Shown here: positions 62,162 to 64,000 of the stretch, piece after piece
Numbering within the stretch: position 1 is the stretch's first letter
Layout: each line of letters begins with the position of its first letter
NCBI RefSeq assembly: GCF_007828045.1
Contig: NZ_VITN01000006.1
Span: forward strand, 186,001-250,000
Reading direction: 5' to 3'
DNA length: 64,000 nt
Source of the DNA: Nitrospirillum amazonense
GTDB lineage: Bacteria; Pseudomonadota; Alphaproteobacteria; Azospirillales; Azospirillaceae
Made by a program: the position numbers and the translations under genes
Notes under the pieces: generated by a model
What the model was told of the DNA's origin: nothing
Databases searched by the model: none
What the model saw: the letters and a program-made list of their open reading frames with translations, nothing else

Positions 62162-62689
62162 TCAGGCGGTGAACTGCACGCAGTGGCGCGCCTGGTGGGC
62201 GTCCACGCGCACCTGGCGGCCGCGCGCGGGGTAATAGCCCCGCACGTCCTGCGCCCGTTCCCGCGTCACGTGCAGCAGGCCCTGCAGGCGCGAGCGCCGG
62301 CCTTTCAGCTCCGCCGCCATGCCGGCCTGCAGCGCCGCCATTTCCGCCATCAGGCCCTGCAGCTGCGGCGCCCAGTGCCGGCCGGTGGCGGCGCGGCCCT
62401 GGCCGCCCTTCTGGGCCGCCACCTGGGACAAGGTCACGCGGGCCACGGCCTCCGCCTCGCGCAGGTGCTTCAGGGCGTCGTACATGGCGCGCCGCCGCTG
62501 CAGGCTGGCCTCGGGCTGGGCGGCGGCGGCCTGGAAGGCGGCGAAGGCCTCGATCAGCGCCACCGGGAACTGCGTGCCGCCGGGCGGAGGGGCCGGCAGG
62601 ATGGGGGCCGTCTCCGGCACCGGCTCCGCCACGGTGATGGCGGGCCCCGCGGCCGGAGTGGCGAACAGGCGGGAAAGGAAGCTGGTCAT
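62162..62689 (-). CDS. Uncharacterised protein in the flagellar operon, 175 residues
   Basis: Not recognised. An Ala/Pro-rich N-terminal third is followed by a helical, Gln/Arg-rich part (SLQRRRAMYDALKHLREAEA, LQGLMAEMAALQAGMAAELK) suggestive of a coiled bundle. It lies between the preceding 120-residue gene (ATGA overlap) and flgK (14-base gap), the slot where FlgN-type chaperones for FlgK/FlgL often occur, but no FlgN signature is visible. Confidence 0.65.
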   Translation of the reverse strand: MTSFLSRLFATPAAGPAITVAEPVPETAPILPAPPPGGTQFPVALIEAFAAFQAAAAQPEASLQRRRAMYDALKHLREAEAVARVTLSQVAAQKGGQGRAATGRHWAPQLQGLMAEMAALQAGMAAELKGRRSRLQGLLHVTRERAQDVRGYYPARGRQVRVDAHQARHCVQFTA

Positions 62690-63048
62690 CGCGTACCCCG
62701 GCGGCAGGAGGGCAGATAGGCGTTGCTGAGCGCGCGCGAATAGAGCGTCAGGGCCTGGGCCCGCTGCTGCTGCACCTCGATCAGGGGGCGCAACTCGGCC
62801 AGGGCCTGTTCCAGGCGGTCCTGGTAGCGCATCAGGTCGTCGATCAAGGCCAACTGCGCGGCGCGACGGATATTGCCGCCCACCCTCACGCCCGGCGTGA
62901 GGGCGGAGCGCACGGCGGCGTTCAGCCGCTTGCCCTCGCGCAGCAGGCGGTCCAGGCGCGTGGGATCGAAGACGGAAGATCCGGGGGCGGGGCTGTCCGC
63001 CGCCGGCTGGTGGATCGACTGGGCCAGGAGGGGGGCGTAGTGGTTCAT
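62686..63048 (-). CDS. Uncharacterised protein in the flagellar operon, 120 residues
   Basis: Not recognised. The second half is a likely helical hairpin (ALIDDLMRYQDRLEQALAEL, RPLIEVQQQRAQALTLYSRA), the general form of an export chaperone. It starts 13 bases after the flgE stop and overlaps the next gene by four bases (ATGA), so the two unknown proteins are probably made together. A FlgN-like role is inferred only from position. Confidence 0.65.
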   Translation of the reverse strand: MNHYAPLLAQSIHQPAADSPAPGSSVFDPTRLDRLLREGKRLNAAVRSALTPGVRVGGNIRRAAQLALIDDLMRYQDRLEQALAELRPLIEVQQQRAQALTLYSRALSNAYLPSCRRGTR

Positions 63049-63061
63049 GGCCGGTTCCCCC

Positions 63062-64000
63062 TCACCGCTTGGCCTGCAACAGGGTGTCCATCATGTCCTG
63101 TGCGGTGGACACCACCTTGGCCGCCGCGGAATAGGCCTGCTGGGCATAGATCATGCGGCTCAGCTCGTCCGATGTATCGACGTTGGAACTTTCCAGCGAC
63201 TTGGACTCGATGATGCCGGCCCCGTCGCTGCCCGCCTCCTTCAGGGAGTAGGCGCCCGATGCCGTTGACTGGGCGTAGGTCTGGCCGGAGACGGCGGTCA
63301 GGCCATCGGCGTTGGCGAAGGTGGCGACCGGGATCTTGTAGACCGTCTTGGACTGGCCGTTGTCGAAGTTGGCGACGACGCTGCCGTCGGTGTTGATGTC
63401 GACGCTGCTCAGCGTGCCCTTGGCATAGCCGTCCTGCTTGGGTGTGCCGGTGGTGGTGACGCTAGGCGTGGTCGACCCGCTGGCGTACTGGGTGATGGAC
63501 CCGCTGCCGCTGTTCTCGCCGTAATCCAGGGTGATGGTGCTGTCGGTGGCGCCGCTGCTCCACCCCGTGATGCTCAGTTGCATGTCGGTGGTGGGGGAGG
63601 CCAGCGAGCCGTCGCTGTTGAACACCAGGCTGACGGGCGTGCCGCTGGTGGTGCCGGTGACGGTGGACCCATCGGTGGCCGACACAGGGTTGGAGGCGTC
63701 CAGCTCCCAGGTGTTGGTGCCGGTCTTGCTCCAGGTCAGGGTGACCGTGCTGCTGTTGCCCAGGCTGTCGTACACCTCGGTATCGGTGGTGTAGCTGCTG
63801 CCCACCGTGGCGTCGGACGGCAGATTCAGGCTGCTGGTCACCTTGGTCGTCGCCTTGGGCGAGCCGGAGATGTTGTCGAGGTTGATCTTTTCCAGGCTGG
63901 CCGTGTCGCTGCGGTTGGTGGCGAGGATGTTGCCGCTGTCGTCGGTCGCCCAACCTTCCAGGTAGAAGCCCTCGGTGTTCACCAGGTTGCCGCTGTTGTC
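63062..64000 (-). CDS. flgE: Flagellar hook protein FlgE, N-terminal part outside window
   Basis: The last 313 codons are present and in frame to the window edge. NLVNTEGFYLEGWATDDSGN and SLNLPSDATVG are hook-protein features, and the C-terminal end (SNVDTSDELSRMIYAQQAYS followed by AAKVVSTAQDMMDTLL) is the conserved FlgE/FlgG family helix. It is the upstream gene of this filament operon in the window. Confidence 0.9.
   Translation of the reverse strand, partial: DNSGNLVNTEGFYLEGWATDDSGNILATNRSDTASLEKINLDNISGSPKATTKVTSSLNLPSDATVGSSYTTDTEVYDSLGNSSTVTLTWSKTGTNTWELDASNPVSATDGSTVTGTTSGTPVSLVFNSDGSLASPTTDMQLSITGWSSGATDSTITLDYGENSGSGSITQYASGSTTPSVTTTGTPKQDGYAKGTLSSVDINTDGSVVANFDNGQSKTVYKIPVATFANADGLTAVSGQTYAQSTASGAYSLKEAGSDGAGIIESKSLESSNVDTSDELSRMIYAQQAYSAAAKVVSTAQDMMDTLLQAKR

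Overview
The window is GC-rich, densely coded DNA of an alphaproteobacterium, most likely Rhodospirillales and plausibly the Azospirillaceae (Nitrospirillum/Niveispirillum type). The support is the codon use, the order cysG - DUF2849 - cysI - DUF934 - cysH, a HexR-family regulator, a solitary sulfate-binding protein, and a lateral or polar flagellar filament operon. The genus is an inference; no rRNA or tRNA gene lies in the window. I see no insertion sequence, prophage, integrase or CRISPR array.

Layout. 1-3.1 kb (minus): the 5' part of a thermolysin-like M4 protease, then a tightly coupled operon hexR - PEBP/YbhB-like protein - a 27-codon ORF - mobA, with a HexR-like operator upstream. 3.2-6.3 kb (minus): DUF4331, DUF4198 and HupE/UreJ-type membrane protein with overlapping ends. 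6.6-14.2 kb (plus, divergent): a di-heme cytochrome c lipoprotein, a GMC flavoprotein oxidoreductase and a 991-residue patatin whose catalytic dyad is split by a multi-span membrane region. 14.3-17.0 kb (plus): a NRAMP-related transporter with the DPSG signature of the magnesium-type branch, a decayed SMR-pump 3' end on the other strand, and an orphan membrane protein. 17.0-23.4 kb: the assimilatory sulfate reduction operon (minus) and a divergent sulfate-binding protein gene with a foldable leader.

23.5-31.1 kb (plus): two tandem DUF2059 proteins, ahpC, ahpF and dnaE. 31.1-37.0 kb: a secreted hypothetical, an acetyl-CoA hydrolase/transferase, a MarR regulator, MlaA, an EF-hand lipoprotein and a YqhA-type protein. 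37.1-43.4 kb: a TPR-GT9 fusion divergent from two tandem GT9-like paralogues and a WbsX-like protein, probably a surface-glycan or protein-glycosylation locus. 43.4-45.3 kb: a TetX-like monooxygenase and a divergent TetR regulator with two operator palindromes. 45.3-47.5 kb: thiC behind a TPP riboswitch. 47.7-50.4 kb: two tandem LprI-type secreted proteins. 50.5-53.1 kb: sulfite dehydrogenase sorAB, a small secreted protein and a TIGR01244 family protein. 53.3-56.1 kb: an exported amidohydrolase and an ECF sigma factor with a likely partner. 56.3-64.0 kb (minus): flgE (cut by the window end), two unknown small genes, flgK, flgL, flagellin, fliD and fliS, in assembly order.

How the parts connect. 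Sulfur runs through the window: sulfate capture (sbp), siroheme (cysG), APS reduction (cysH), sulfite reduction (cysI), and the opposite, periplasmic sulfite oxidation (sorAB). MobA serves molybdenum enzymes, although SorA itself normally uses plain Mo-molybdopterin. AhpCF gives peroxide defence. The most unusual material is the 3.2-14.2 kb divergent pair of operons, the sbp leader, the 27-codon ORF and the glycosyltransferase cluster.
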